From Bacteroidota bacterium (lineage in GTDB: Bacteria > Bacteroidota > Bacteroidia > Chitinophagales > Chitinophagaceae): DNA of 64,000 bases. Position 1 is the stretch's first letter. Each line of letters starts with the position of its first letter. The DNA is taken from positions 62,001 through 126,000 of the forward strand of contig JAEZEI010000051.1 in NCBI GenBank assembly GCA_023417815.1. Direction: 5' to 3'. Under the pieces are notes generated by a model. It ran no database searches and was not told the DNA's origin. It saw nothing but the letters and a program-made list of their open reading frames with translations. Position numbers and translations under genes: made by a program. Positions 9,155 through 18,847 of this stretch are shown one piece after another.

Positions 9155-9162
9155 TAAGTTTG
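9155..9162 (+). promoter_or_regulatory. Probable -7 promoter element for birA, implying a leaderless mRNA
   Basis: TAAGTTTG matches TAnnTTTG and ends three bases before the birA ATG at 9166. Transcription from it would begin at or next to the start codon. Confidence 0.45.
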
Positions 9163-9165
9163 ATA

Positions 9166-9891
9166 ATGCTTTACAAGGAGTTATTTAGCATTCTTGCAAA
9201 GGTGGACAGCACCAACAACTATGCCATGGGGCAGGTGCATGAAGGATTGGCGACCCATGGAATGGCCTGGTTTGCACTGGATCAGACAGCAGGTAAAGGT
9301 CAACGGGGAAGGTCCTGGAAAAGTACCCCCGGTTCCGCTCTTATCCTGTCTGTAGTTATTCAGCCTCCTGCAGGTGTGATCCCCGGTGATTTTACCCTTC
9401 CTGCAACGATCGCTTTAGCTGTCCTAAAGTTTTGTAAAGCATTTGGCGGTGACGAATGGTCGCTTAAATGGCCAAATGATATTTACTGGCGTGACAGAAA
9501 GGCAGGGGGCATCTTAATAGAAAATTTAATACGAGGTTCCCGTTGGCATTGGGCTGTAATAGGTGTAGGTATTAATGTAAACCAGGAGGAATTTGACCCT
9601 GAACTGCCTAATCCGGTTTCGATGAGAATGATAACCGGGAAGGATTATGATGTGATCAAACTGGGGCAGGAGCTTCATCTTTCGCTGATGAAAGCAATTG
9701 ATGCACCTGCAAAGGAAATAAAGCATGGTATTATAGAGGAATACAACCAGGTTCTTTTTAAAAAAGGCGAATGGGTTGTATTGGAAAAGAATGAAAAGGT
9801 GTTTAATGCAAAGGTGGAAGGGGTGGATGGAAATGGTAACCTCTTAACTTCTGAAGGAGCTTTCCGATGGGGTGAAATATCCTGGAAATGA
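9166..9891 (+). CDS. birA: Biotin--[acetyl-CoA-carboxylase] ligase, no DNA-binding domain
   Basis: Activates biotin as biotinyl-AMP and transfers it to a lysine of biotin carboxyl carrier proteins. The 241-residue protein has the class I biotin ligase motifs: VDSTNNYAM near the N-terminus, the adenylate loop GKGQRGRSW, and KWPNDIYW. A C-terminal SH3-like domain follows (about 195-241). The DNA-binding helix-turn-helix of E. coli BirA is absent, so it should not repress transcription itself. The ATG at 9166 is chosen because the upstream in-frame extension is not family-like and contains the promoter. Confidence 0.92.
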   Translation: MLYKELFSILAKVDSTNNYAMGQVHEGLATHGMAWFALDQTAGKGQRGRSWKSTPGSALILSVVIQPPAGVIPGDFTLPATIALAVLKFCKAFGGDEWSLKWPNDIYWRDRKAGGILIENLIRGSRWHWAVIGVGINVNQEEFDPELPNPVSMRMITGKDYDVIKLGQELHLSLMKAIDAPAKEIKHGIIEEYNQVLFKKGEWVVLEKNEKVFNAKVEGVDGNGNLLTSEGAFRWGEISWK

Positions 9892-9892
9892 T

Positions 9893-10189
9893 CTACTGTT
9901 CTGCCTTCCGCGCTTCTACTTCAAACCGGTTGTTATAATATCCCCTTCGGATAGTTTCTACGAGGTATTTGAACAGGAAAGGCAGAAATCCATGTTCCCT
10001 GAATTGCCTTACATGGCAAAGTTCATGGCGCAGCCACCGGGTATTTTTCTCGAATTCCTCCCTGGAAGTATTGTGAAGGTGAATAACGCTTCCAATGACC
10101 ATGGCTACTTTTTTCACCCGCAAAACTGATGCAGCTATTGATGCGAGGAAAGATCTTTCCTTAATTCGGTATTTGATCTCAGCATTCAT
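9893..10189 (-). CDS. Small protein with a HExxH motif
   Basis: A 98-residue protein with HELCHVRQF at about residues 54-62, which fits the zinc-binding HExxH signature of metallopeptidases and resembles short DUF4157-type proteins. The rest is basic and moderately hydrophobic, with no clear third ligand, so catalysis is unproven. It overlaps bcp by 4 bases and converges tail-to-tail with birA with a one-base gap. Function unknown. Confidence 0.65.
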   Translation of the reverse strand: MNAEIKYRIKERSFLASIAASVLRVKKVAMVIGSVIHLHNTSREEFEKNTRWLRHELCHVRQFREHGFLPFLFKYLVETIRRGYYNNRFEVEARKAEQ

Positions 10190-10641
10190 TTCCAGAATGA
10201 AAGAATCTCATTCACATGATCCTTGTTTTTAGGTCTGCGTATTACTTTATGCACGATTCCTTTTTCATTTACAAGGAAAGTTGTGCGCAGTACCCCCATA
10301 TACTTGTTCCCGAACATGGTCTTCTCGCCCCAAACCCCGAATTTTTCTATGATCTTCCGGTTGGGATCTGCAATGATCGGAAAGGGCAGGTGAAATTTGT
10401 CGGTGAATTTTCGGTGTGAACCTACGTCATCCGGGCTTATGCCAATGATCTCAATTCCTTTTTCTTTCAGCAGGGTATAATTATCCCTCACGTTGCACGC
10501 CTGGATGGTGCAGGTAGGTGTATCATCCTGCGGGTAAAAATAAATGACCAGCTTTTTATTACGGTAATCAGATAGCTTTCGCACCTGGCCTGCCTGGTCT
10601 TTCCCGGAAAATGCCGGGGCCTTTTCTCCTTCTGTGATCAT
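10186..10641 (-). CDS. bcp: Thioredoxin-dependent thiol peroxidase (Bcp/PrxQ)
   Basis: Reduces hydrogen peroxide and organic hydroperoxides with thioredoxin-derived electrons. The 151-residue protein shows the peroxiredoxin active site PTCTIQACN with peroxidatic C44 and resolving C49, the arrangement of atypical two-cysteine PrxQ enzymes. Downstream are YTLLKEKGIEIIGISPD and the ADPNRKIIEKFGVWGEK stretch typical of Bcp. It lies between the M23 gene and the HExxH gene with 4-base overlaps on both sides, so it is part of a three-gene operon. Confidence 0.95.
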   Translation of the reverse strand: MITEGEKAPAFSGKDQAGQVRKLSDYRNKKLVIYFYPQDDTPTCTIQACNVRDNYTLLKEKGIEIIGISPDDVGSHRKFTDKFHLPFPIIADPNRKIIEKFGVWGEKTMFGNKYMGVLRTTFLVNEKGIVHKVIRRPKNKDHVNEILSFWK

Positions 10642-12278
10642 CGCGTGAAATTAAATGTCTTTTCACTTGCATTGCCGGCAAGGTCTTCAACATAGATCTT
10701 TAAAGTATTTGCACCTTGCGGACAATTCTCATCAAACTTATAAATGAAAGCCCGGCCTTTATCATTGCTGAACCTGATCCATTTTCCGTTCAGTTCCGCC
10801 CTGAAATTCTGCAACTCCTCCGTATTATCCGTGATGGTAAAATAGATCCGGGAAGAATTTTTGCTGATCGCCGAAATTACAGGCGGGGTCTTGTCTACTA
10901 TCAACTGAAAATTTCCCAACTCCCGGAAACGTGCCGTATACCAGCCATTCACCTGGGACGCTTTCTTAAAATCCTTTCTGGATCCGTACCATCTCTTCAT
11001 AATCACTTTTGAAGAATCTTCTGCTGAAAGGGTTGCCTTAATACTCACCGGAAAATAATCATGAACCGGAACAATTGCTTTATGTAGCTGGTATGTATGA
11101 AATCCATCTGTGGAGGTTGTTTTGTTATAAGTGAACCGAAACGAATCATAAAGACTTCTTTCAGACAGGTGAAACCTTACTTCGTCATTTTCAAATACAT
11201 TAATGAATCCCGGGTGAAACATCCTTGCATACGTTGGAGAGGGGGGTGACTTCAAATTTTCAGAAGCCCTGACCTTAAGCCTGATGGTGGAGGTATTTCC
11301 TTCAGGATCACTAACCACAATGCGAATATTCCGGGGAGAATTATCGAGGTAGATAATTCCATCTTCCCTCATCTTATATATGCTTTGTTTGTCTCCCGGT
11401 AACTTTGTTAGGTGCTGCAGATAAGGTCCCCCGGATAACTTTGTCTTATAATCGATATGCGCATTCAGGTAACGTGTATCATCATAACTGATGCTGTCGA
11501 GCCTAAAGGAAGAGATCATGACATCGTCTTCATATAATGTTGCGCTATAGATCCCATTCTGGTTGGTGGAACCCGTATACCGATCGTATGATGTTATTGC
11601 AAAACTGATCTTATCTGTATTTACCACCACTTCCGGAACCGTGGCTGTATAGGAAGTGCCAGACCGGCGAAGAGGGATCATTTTGGGAGATTGTTCATAG
11701 GTGCTGATACACCTGTCGAACAATGCAAGCCGGATTATATCCGGGGCAATGTTGTCCGGGATCGAGAAGCCATGTTTAAGTGGATTGAGCACTACTTCAG
11801 TTCGTGTATCCCTCAGTTCAAAATGAAGGTGAGGTCCCATTGATCCACCGGTATTTCCGCTATAGGCAATGAACTGGGCCTTACGAACAGGAAATAGATC
11901 TTTTGGAACAATTACATCCAGTTCCCACTGCTCATTTTTATATTGCTGTTGTTTCACCCAATTTTCCAGTTCCGGGTAAAAATCATTCAGGTGCGCATAT
12001 AGGCTGGTCACACCATTCGGATGATCGATATAGATTGCTCTTCCAAATCCCCACGGTTCGATCTTGATCCGGGATACATAGCCTGCTTCGGCTGCGAGAA
12101 CTCTTAAATTTTCACGCTGTTCCGTCCTGGCATCAAGCCCCATGTGGTAATGGTTCGATCTCAATTCCCCGAAATTGGCAGAAAGAGCCGGTGCTGTAGC
12201 CACCGGCCAGGCATATTGGGCTGATAAAGGAAGAGTCCAGGATAGGGTAAGGACAAATAATAAGTAACGCATTTTCAT
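10638..12278 (-). CDS. Secreted M23 family metallopeptidase, large form
   Basis: Putative exported cell-wall endopeptidase of about 546 residues. A signal peptide (LLFVLTLSWTLPLSAQ) is followed directly by the LytM domain, with HYHMGLDART and MGPHLHFELRD carrying the zinc ligands. Roughly 350 further residues look like beta-sandwich or Ig-like domains, including TPPVISAISK and the closing EDLAGNASEKTFNF. The ATG at 12278 is preferred because the upstream in-frame extension would place a non-signal stretch before the signal peptide; ATG at 12272 or 12281 are equally possible. Overlaps bcp by 4 bases. Confidence 0.88.
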   Translation of the reverse strand: MKMRYLLFVLTLSWTLPLSAQYAWPVATAPALSANFGELRSNHYHMGLDARTEQRENLRVLAAEAGYVSRIKIEPWGFGRAIYIDHPNGVTSLYAHLNDFYPELENWVKQQQYKNEQWELDVIVPKDLFPVRKAQFIAYSGNTGGSMGPHLHFELRDTRTEVVLNPLKHGFSIPDNIAPDIIRLALFDRCISTYEQSPKMIPLRRSGTSYTATVPEVVVNTDKISFAITSYDRYTGSTNQNGIYSATLYEDDVMISSFRLDSISYDDTRYLNAHIDYKTKLSGGPYLQHLTKLPGDKQSIYKMREDGIIYLDNSPRNIRIVVSDPEGNTSTIRLKVRASENLKSPPSPTYARMFHPGFINVFENDEVRFHLSERSLYDSFRFTYNKTTSTDGFHTYQLHKAIVPVHDYFPVSIKATLSAEDSSKVIMKRWYGSRKDFKKASQVNGWYTARFRELGNFQLIVDKTPPVISAISKNSSRIYFTITDNTEELQNFRAELNGKWIRFSNDKGRAFIYKFDENCPQGANTLKIYVEDLAGNASEKTFNFTR

Positions 12279-12378
12279 CATGTGTATCATTCGTTTATCT
12301 GAATCAAACATTACTCCAATCAGGTAGGGAAACGAAGTTAGCTTTTGATGACCATCCACTCAAAACCACGAAAACCCC

Positions 12379-12386
12379 TACTTTTG
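12379..12386 (+). promoter_or_regulatory. Probable -7 promoter element for carB
   Basis: TACTTTTG matches TAnnTTTG, 25 bases before the carB ATG. No -33 element at standard spacing. Confidence 0.45.
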
Positions 12387-12411
12387 CACGCCACACCAAA
12401 GGCAGAAGTTC

Positions 12412-15252
12412 ATGCCAAGAAATACATCAGTAGGTTCAGTATTAATAATAGGAAGCGGCCCAATTGTAATCGGGCAAGCCTGTGAGTTCGACTATTCGGG
12501 AACCCAGGCAGCGCGTAGTTTGAAAGAAGAGGGGGTTAAGGTTATCCTTATCAACAGCAATCCCGCTACCATTATGACTGACCCAATGATGGCAGACAGG
12601 GTTTACCTGCTTCCACTTACGGTGGAAAGTATTGAGCAGATCCTCGAGGAAAATAAGATTGATGCAGTACTCCCGACCATGGGTGGCCAAACGGCGCTCA
12701 ACCTTTGTAAAGAAGCGGATGAACTTGGAGTTTGGGAGAAGTATAATGTAAAGCTTATTGGTGTTGATATAAAAGCGATCGATAAAGCGGAAGACAGGGA
12801 GAAATTCAGGCAATGGATGATCGAGATGGGAATCCCGGTTGCACCTGCCCGTACGGCCAATTCATTTCTTGAAGGAAAAGAATTTGCGCAGGAGATCGGA
12901 TTTCCCCTGGTGATAAGGCCTTCGTTCACCCTTGGTGGAACCGGTGGAGGATTCGTGCATTCACGTGATGACCTGGATGAAGCGCTCAATAATGGATTAA
13001 CAGCGTCCCCCATCCATGAAGTGCTTGTTGAAAAGGCAGTACTCGGGTGGAAGGAGTTTGAACTGGAACTGTTAAGGGATGACATGGACAATGTTGTCAT
13101 CATCTGCACCGTAGAGAATTTTGACCCGATGGGTGTTCATACCGGCGACAGCATTACGGTTGCGCCGGCGATGACCCTGAGCGATACTGCGTTCCAGCTT
13201 ATGCGTGATACGGCAATCAGGATGATGCGTAACCTGGGAAATTTTGCGGGGGGATGTAATGTGCAGTTTGCACTTAATCCTGAGACCGAAGAAATAATCG
13301 CAATCGAGATCAATCCACGTGTGAGCAGGTCGTCGGCATTGGCCAGTAAGGCTACGGGTTATCCTATCGCGAAAATAGCCGCCAAGCTTGCGATAGGATT
13401 CACGCTTGATGAATTAAAGAACCAGATAACAAAATCAACTTCAGCCTATTTTGAACCCGCACTCGACTATGTGATCGTTAAGATCCCACGGTGGAACTTT
13501 GATAAGTTCAAAGGCGCAAATGATACGCTTGGCCTGCAGATGAAAAGTGTAGGAGAGGTGATGGCCATAGGCAGGAGCTTCACTGAAGCGATCCAGAAGG
13601 CTTGCCAGAGCCTGGAGAACGAAGCGGTAGGTTTAGGTTATTATGGAAAAAGCCTGATGCATTCTGAGGAACTGATCGAGTATATCAAAACGCCAAAATG
13701 GGACAGGATATTCCGTATCAAGGATGCGCTGATGGCTGGTGTGAGCGTTAAAAGGATCTGTGAGAGTACAAGGATAGACAGGTGGTTCATTTACCAGATA
13801 CAGAAGATATGCGACTGCGAAAAAGAGATCGCAAAATACGATCTGAAGACCCTTCCTCCAGGTTTGTTAAAAGAAGCGAAGGTTCTTGGATTCAGTGATG
13901 AACAGATCGTTCGTATCCTGGGCGACGGAACAGAGGAGGAAGTGTACGAGATGCGGAAACAGCATAATATAAAGCGGGTATTTAAAATGGTTGACACCTG
14001 CAGTGCTGAATTTGAAGCCAAGACCCCTTATTTCTATTCTACTTTTGAAAATAATTCTGATGTAACAGGCCTCCTGGTTAATGAATCAATAGTTTCTGAT
14101 AAGAAGAAGATCATTGTTCTGGGGAGTGGTCCTAACCGGATCGGGCAGGGAATTGAATTTGATTATTGTTGCGTGCATGGATTGCTTGCGATCAGGGAAT
14201 CCGGTTTCGAATCAATAATGGTGAATTGCAACCCGGAAACGGTTTCCACGGATTTTGACATTGCCGACAAGCTTTATTTTGAACCTGTGTTCTGGGAGCA
14301 CCTGTGGGAGATCATTGAGCACGAAAAACCTGAAGGTGTGATCGTTCAGCTTGGTGGACAAACAGCCTTGAAACTGGCGCGCAGGCTTCATGAAAAGGGG
14401 ATCAGGATCATCGGAACGAGTTTCGACAACATGGATATTGCCGAGGACCGGGGCAGGTTCAGCGACATGCTTAAAGCCCTGGAGATCCCCTATCCACGCT
14501 ATGGCACTGCCTATACAACAGACGATGCGATAGAAGTTGCAAAGGAAGTTGGGTACCCAGTTCTTGTTCGCCCAAGTTATGTACTCGGAGGCCAGAGAAT
14601 GAGGATCGTATTGAACGATGAAGAACTTGAAAGTGGTGTTTTATCGCTGCTAAAGCATCTTCCCGGGAATAAGATCCTGATCGATCATTTCCTGGATCGT
14701 TGCCAGGAAGCAGAGATCGATGCGATCTTTGATGGTGAAACATTTCATGTAATGGGTGTAATGGAGCATATTGAACCGGCCGGCATTCACAGTGGCGACA
14801 GCAATGCGGTGTTGCCACAATTCAACCTGACCCCGCTGATAGTGCATACCATGGAAGAGTATGCTGAAAAGATCGCGAGGGCTCTCGACATCCGGGGCCT
14901 TATAAATATTCAGTTCGCTATAAAAGATGGAAATGTTTACGTGATTGAAGCTAATCCCCGTGCTTCACGTACTACACCCTTCATAGCCAAGGCATACCAG
15001 ATCCCATACCTGAATATTGCAACCAAGATTATGCTTGGCGTTGCAAAGCTGAAGGATTTTAAATTTGAGAAGAAGCTGAAAGGATTTGCTATTAAGGAGC
15101 CTGTATTCTCTTTTAACAAATTCCCCAATGTAAATAAGGAACTCGGCCCCGAAATGAAGAGTACAGGCGAAGCCATACGGTTTATCAAGGACCTGAGAGA
15201 TCCCTACTTCAGAAGCCTCTATAAGGAGAGAAGTATGCACCTCAGTAAGTAA
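12412..15252 (+). CDS. carB: Carbamoyl-phosphate synthase large subunit, short form
   Basis: Makes carbamoyl phosphate from bicarbonate, ammonia and two ATP for pyrimidine and arginine synthesis. Both ATP-grasp halves are present: the first opens with SVLIIGSGPIVIGQACEFDY, the second with IIVLGSGPNRIGQGIEFDY near residue 565. The 946 residues end soon after FNKFPNVNKELGPEMKSTGE. E. coli CarB continues about 120 residues into an MGS-like domain that binds UMP, IMP and ornithine; that domain is absent here. Loss of allosteric control is therefore expected, as in related Bacteroidota. The carA small subunit is not in the window. Confidence 0.97.
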   Translation: MPRNTSVGSVLIIGSGPIVIGQACEFDYSGTQAARSLKEEGVKVILINSNPATIMTDPMMADRVYLLPLTVESIEQILEENKIDAVLPTMGGQTALNLCKEADELGVWEKYNVKLIGVDIKAIDKAEDREKFRQWMIEMGIPVAPARTANSFLEGKEFAQEIGFPLVIRPSFTLGGTGGGFVHSRDDLDEALNNGLTASPIHEVLVEKAVLGWKEFELELLRDDMDNVVIICTVENFDPMGVHTGDSITVAPAMTLSDTAFQLMRDTAIRMMRNLGNFAGGCNVQFALNPETEEIIAIEINPRVSRSSALASKATGYPIAKIAAKLAIGFTLDELKNQITKSTSAYFEPALDYVIVKIPRWNFDKFKGANDTLGLQMKSVGEVMAIGRSFTEAIQKACQSLENEAVGLGYYGKSLMHSEELIEYIKTPKWDRIFRIKDALMAGVSVKRICESTRIDRWFIYQIQKICDCEKEIAKYDLKTLPPGLLKEAKVLGFSDEQIVRILGDGTEEEVYEMRKQHNIKRVFKMVDTCSAEFEAKTPYFYSTFENNSDVTGLLVNESIVSDKKKIIVLGSGPNRIGQGIEFDYCCVHGLLAIRESGFESIMVNCNPETVSTDFDIADKLYFEPVFWEHLWEIIEHEKPEGVIVQLGGQTALKLARRLHEKGIRIIGTSFDNMDIAEDRGRFSDMLKALEIPYPRYGTAYTTDDAIEVAKEVGYPVLVRPSYVLGGQRMRIVLNDEELESGVLSLLKHLPGNKILIDHFLDRCQEAEIDAIFDGETFHVMGVMEHIEPAGIHSGDSNAVLPQFNLTPLIVHTMEEYAEKIARALDIRGLINIQFAIKDGNVYVIEANPRASRTTPFIAKAYQIPYLNIATKIMLGVAKLKDFKFEKKLKGFAIKEPVFSFNKFPNVNKELGPEMKSTGEAIRFIKDLRDPYFRSLYKERSMHLSK

Positions 15253-15308
15253 CCCTTTTTAAGTGTTTAAGTTGGGCCTTCACCTTTGTGTATCCAGTAC
15301 TTTACGGG

Positions 15309-17333
15309 ATGGCAAATGGCAGTTTTTGGCCCGGCGTACCTTTCCTGCGTTTACTGTTTCCTGTTATTTCCGGAATTTATCTTGGAGACAGATTCCCTGT
15401 CGCCATTAAAGCTCTTTCTGTTATTTTATTCCTTACGGGAATTGTATGGATCGTTTCAGAGATCTGGAGGAAGAAATTCCTAAACCTTACCTTGGTTGCG
15501 CGGTTAACTCCGTGCGTGTTCATTTTCTTTTTTGCTGCAGGTCTTACCTGGTTGGCAGATTCCAGGAACAACGGTGGCTGGTTCGGCCATTTTTATAAGG
15601 AAGGTGATATTCTGAAAGTAAGGTTGTCCGAAGATCCCGTAAAACGAAAGCTTACACTGAAGAGTGAAGCTGATGTCCAGGTTATTTGCAGGAGCGGGAC
15701 AGCTATTCCGGTAAACGGCAAAATCATATTATACCTGCCTGATTCCTCTTCTCTTTTTGCGGGCGATATACTTTACATTTCAAGATCACCCGATTCAATA
15801 AGGCATACAAACAACCCAGGTGAATTCAATTATGCCAGGTGGTTATCCAGGCAGAATATCTTTCATTCTGTATTCCTGTCGAAAGAGGATTTTCACCTTG
15901 CAGGAAGGGAACAGGACGTGTCCAGATCCCTTATTAATTCTTCAAGAAGATTCATTCTTAGGTCCATTCAGAAATTTATCAGGGAGGGTAATGGTATCAG
16001 CGGCCTCGCAGAGGCACTTGTTATTGGTTATCGTGGCGACCTTGACAAAGACCTGTTGCAGAAATACAGTTCTACCGGGGTAGTGCATATAATTGCAGTT
16101 TCCGGTTTACACCTGGGATTGATCTATGTTGCATTGAAGTGGCTCCTGGAATTTTTATTCCGGAGAAAACAGCCTGGGCTTCGGTCAGTTCTCATTATCT
16201 GTTTTCTTTGGTTCTTCTCAATTCTCACCGGCAGCACAGCATCGGTATTAAGAGCAGCCCTGATGTTCACTCTTCTGATCGCAGGCAGTACATGGTTCAG
16301 GCAGGCATCCGTATATAATACATTGTCTGCATCAGCAGTCCTTCTTCTCCTGTACGACCCTTACCTATTGTGGGATGCGGGATTTCAACTCAGTTATTGT
16401 GCTGTAACGGGTATCGTCTGGCTTCAGCCCATTATTTTCAGGGCCTGTTTTTCAGCCAGCAGCATTGTTAGGAAAGTTTGGGAAATGACCTCCATCACGC
16501 TGGCTGCCCAGCTAATGACCCTTCCATTGACCTTGTATTATTTTAACCAGTTCCCTATATTGTTCCTGCCTGCAAACCTTGTAGTAGTGCCACTTTCAAC
16601 CATTGCATTATTCAGTGGCATAGCCACCATAATTCTTTCAGGCTGGGGCACCGGTGCCAGGATAATGGGATATATAACCGGTGAACTGATAAACTGGATG
16701 AACTTGATAGTTAGCTGGTTTGATGCAGTACCCTATTCAATGGTTCACAGAATATTCCTTAGTGAAATTTCGGTTATATGTCTTTTTGCTTTAATAACCG
16801 GACTGGCGCTGAGATTCGTTTATAAATGGCGATTCGGTTCATGGCTGATTTATATACCAGCACTGATCATATCCCTTTCTGTAAACCTTAGAAAGGTTGA
16901 ACAGGGAAATCAACAGAAGATCATTATTTATAAAACCAAGGGGAGTAATATTGCTTTCGTCGCTGGAAGAAGTCTATACCTTTTAGAAGGAGAGCAAGGG
17001 AACAGTGCTGTAAAGAGGTCTGCGGACTGGCTGGGGATCCGTAACATTGAAACAAAGCAAACGAACCAGGTTAAAGTGGGAAGTAAAAATGTATTGGTCG
17101 CGAATGACAGCATTATCCGTTCAGGTTTACCAAAGGCGCCCATATCTCTTTTGATCATCATGGGAGATGCATATCCCGAAAAGGAATTCCTTGAACGATG
17201 CAAGCCGGAAATGGTAGTGGCGGATGGATCAAACAGGTTGTGGAAAATTGCAAAATGGAAATCCTTCTGCGATAAACTACTTTTGCGCTTCCATTCTGTT
17301 CCGCAAGAAGGAGCATTCATACTTAGTCTTTAG
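15309..17333 (+). CDS. comEC: ComEC/Rec2 family DNA uptake channel
   Basis: Inner-membrane channel proposed to carry single-stranded DNA into the cytoplasm during transformation. It has an N-terminal membrane/DUF4131 region, then the Competence domain with the hallmark STGVVHIIAVSGLHLGLIY and many membrane helices. The C-terminal 140 residues occupy the place of the metallo-beta-lactamase-like domain of full ComEC but show no HxHxDH motif, so that domain looks degenerate. ATG at 15309 is preferred over an in-frame GTG at 15288. It lies between carB and purH; comF is at 47258. Confidence 0.87.
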   Translation: MANGSFWPGVPFLRLLFPVISGIYLGDRFPVAIKALSVILFLTGIVWIVSEIWRKKFLNLTLVARLTPCVFIFFFAAGLTWLADSRNNGGWFGHFYKEGDILKVRLSEDPVKRKLTLKSEADVQVICRSGTAIPVNGKIILYLPDSSSLFAGDILYISRSPDSIRHTNNPGEFNYARWLSRQNIFHSVFLSKEDFHLAGREQDVSRSLINSSRRFILRSIQKFIREGNGISGLAEALVIGYRGDLDKDLLQKYSSTGVVHIIAVSGLHLGLIYVALKWLLEFLFRRKQPGLRSVLIICFLWFFSILTGSTASVLRAALMFTLLIAGSTWFRQASVYNTLSASAVLLLLYDPYLLWDAGFQLSYCAVTGIVWLQPIIFRACFSASSIVRKVWEMTSITLAAQLMTLPLTLYYFNQFPILFLPANLVVVPLSTIALFSGIATIILSGWGTGARIMGYITGELINWMNLIVSWFDAVPYSMVHRIFLSEISVICLFALITGLALRFVYKWRFGSWLIYIPALIISLSVNLRKVEQGNQQKIIIYKTKGSNIAFVAGRSLYLLEGEQGNSAVKRSADWLGIRNIETKQTNQVKVGSKNVLVANDSIIRSGLPKAPISLLIIMGDAYPEKEFLERCKPEMVVADGSNRLWKIAKWKSFCDKLLLRFHSVPQEGAFILSL

Positions 17334-17335
17334 CT

Positions 17336-18847
17336 ATGGATAAAAAGATCAAAAGTGCCCTCATTTCTGTTTTTTATAAAGATGGGCTGGATGAACTCGT
17401 AAAATACCTTTCCGATTCAGGGGTTAGAATTTTTAGTACCGGGGGTACCCAAACCTTTATAGAAGGGCTCGGTGTGGAATGCATCCCGGTGGAAAGTGTT
17501 ACTGGTTATCCATCCATTTTAGGAGGAAGGGTAAAAACGCTTCATCCTGTAATTTTTGGAGGAATACTCGGAAAGCGGGATGATGAACAGCATCTGAAGG
17601 ATATGGCTGCCTTCAACATCCCGGAAATAGACCTGGTGATCGTGGATCTTTATCCGTTCGAAGAAACCGTGAAGAATACCACAGATGAAAGCCTGATCAT
17701 TGAGAAAATAGATATTGGAGGTCCTTCAATGCTGAGAGCTGCCGCCAAGAACCATAAGGATATAACCGTTATAGCTGATAAAAATGATTATTCAGTACTG
17801 TTATCGATCATGCAACAGCAGGCAGGAGAAATAACTTTTGCTCAAAGAAGGCAATTTGCAATTAAGGCTTTTGACGTATGTACTGCCTATGACACGGCAA
17901 TTTCCGCCTACTTTAATGATACACGCGTAGGTTCAATCTTTGGGGGGAGTAAATTACCGCTGCGTTATGGTGAGAACCCTCATCAACAGGCGCATTTTGC
18001 CGGGAATCTTGAAGACCAGTTCACCCAGCTTCATGGGAAAGCACTTTCCTATAATAACCTTGTTGATACAGATGCAGCCATTCAGTTGATAAAAGAATTC
18101 ACTGGAGGAGAGAAAGTGTTTGCCATCATCAAACATACAAATGTGTGTGGTATAGCTGTCAGGAATGATCTTCGGGAGGCATGGGATGCTGCATTGTCGG
18201 GTGATCCTGAAAGCGCTTTCGGAGGTGTACTGGTTTGCAACAATGAAGTTGATGAAAAAACTGCCCAGGGCATTTCTGAGATTTTCTTTGAAGTGCTGGC
18301 AGCACCATCTTTTAGTGAACCAGCGCTTAAGATCCTCACATCTAAAAAGAACAGGATATTACTTCAACTTTCAGGCAATAACTCCAGTGGAAAGCAATAC
18401 AGGACATTACTGGGAGGAATATTGGTACAGGATAATGACTCAGGGAATTTCAGTGAATGGAAAGAGGTTGGTGGTGTAACCACATTTGAGCGTCAGAGAA
18501 AAGAACTGGAATTTGCCAATATCGTGTGCAAACATCTTAAAAGCAATGCTATCGCAATCGTAAAGGATATGAAACTTGTTGGGAAGGGATGCGGCCAAAC
18601 CAGCAGGGTGGACGCACTGAGACATGCTATCGACAAGGCCAGGCAATTTGATTCATCGCTTGAAGGCGCCGTGCTCGCGAGTGATGCATTCTTCCCGTTC
18701 GATGATTGTGTTAAAATCGCACATGCAGCCGGAATAAAAGCCTTCATTCAACCAGGTGGTTCAATCCGTGACCAGGATTCGGTCAATTATTGCCTGGAGA
18801 ATAAACTTGCGATGGTCTTAACTGGCACACGTCACTTCAGACACTGA
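17336..18847 (+). CDS. purH: Bifunctional AICAR formyltransferase / IMP cyclohydrolase
   Basis: Last two steps of purine synthesis: formyl transfer to AICAR, then ring closure to IMP. The 503-residue protein has the N-terminal IMP cyclohydrolase (MGS-like) domain with STGGT and GYPSILGGRVKTLHP, then the transformylase domain with RYGENPHQQAHF, AIIKHTNVCGIA and the closing PGGSIRDQDSV. Length is usual for the family. It starts two bases after the comEC stop and overlaps the EamA gene by one base. Confidence 0.97.
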   Translation: MDKKIKSALISVFYKDGLDELVKYLSDSGVRIFSTGGTQTFIEGLGVECIPVESVTGYPSILGGRVKTLHPVIFGGILGKRDDEQHLKDMAAFNIPEIDLVIVDLYPFEETVKNTTDESLIIEKIDIGGPSMLRAAAKNHKDITVIADKNDYSVLLSIMQQQAGEITFAQRRQFAIKAFDVCTAYDTAISAYFNDTRVGSIFGGSKLPLRYGENPHQQAHFAGNLEDQFTQLHGKALSYNNLVDTDAAIQLIKEFTGGEKVFAIIKHTNVCGIAVRNDLREAWDAALSGDPESAFGGVLVCNNEVDEKTAQGISEIFFEVLAAPSFSEPALKILTSKKNRILLQLSGNNSSGKQYRTLLGGILVQDNDSGNFSEWKEVGGVTTFERQRKELEFANIVCKHLKSNAIAIVKDMKLVGKGCGQTSRVDALRHAIDKARQFDSSLEGAVLASDAFFPFDDCVKIAHAAGIKAFIQPGGSIRDQDSVNYCLENKLAMVLTGTRHFRH

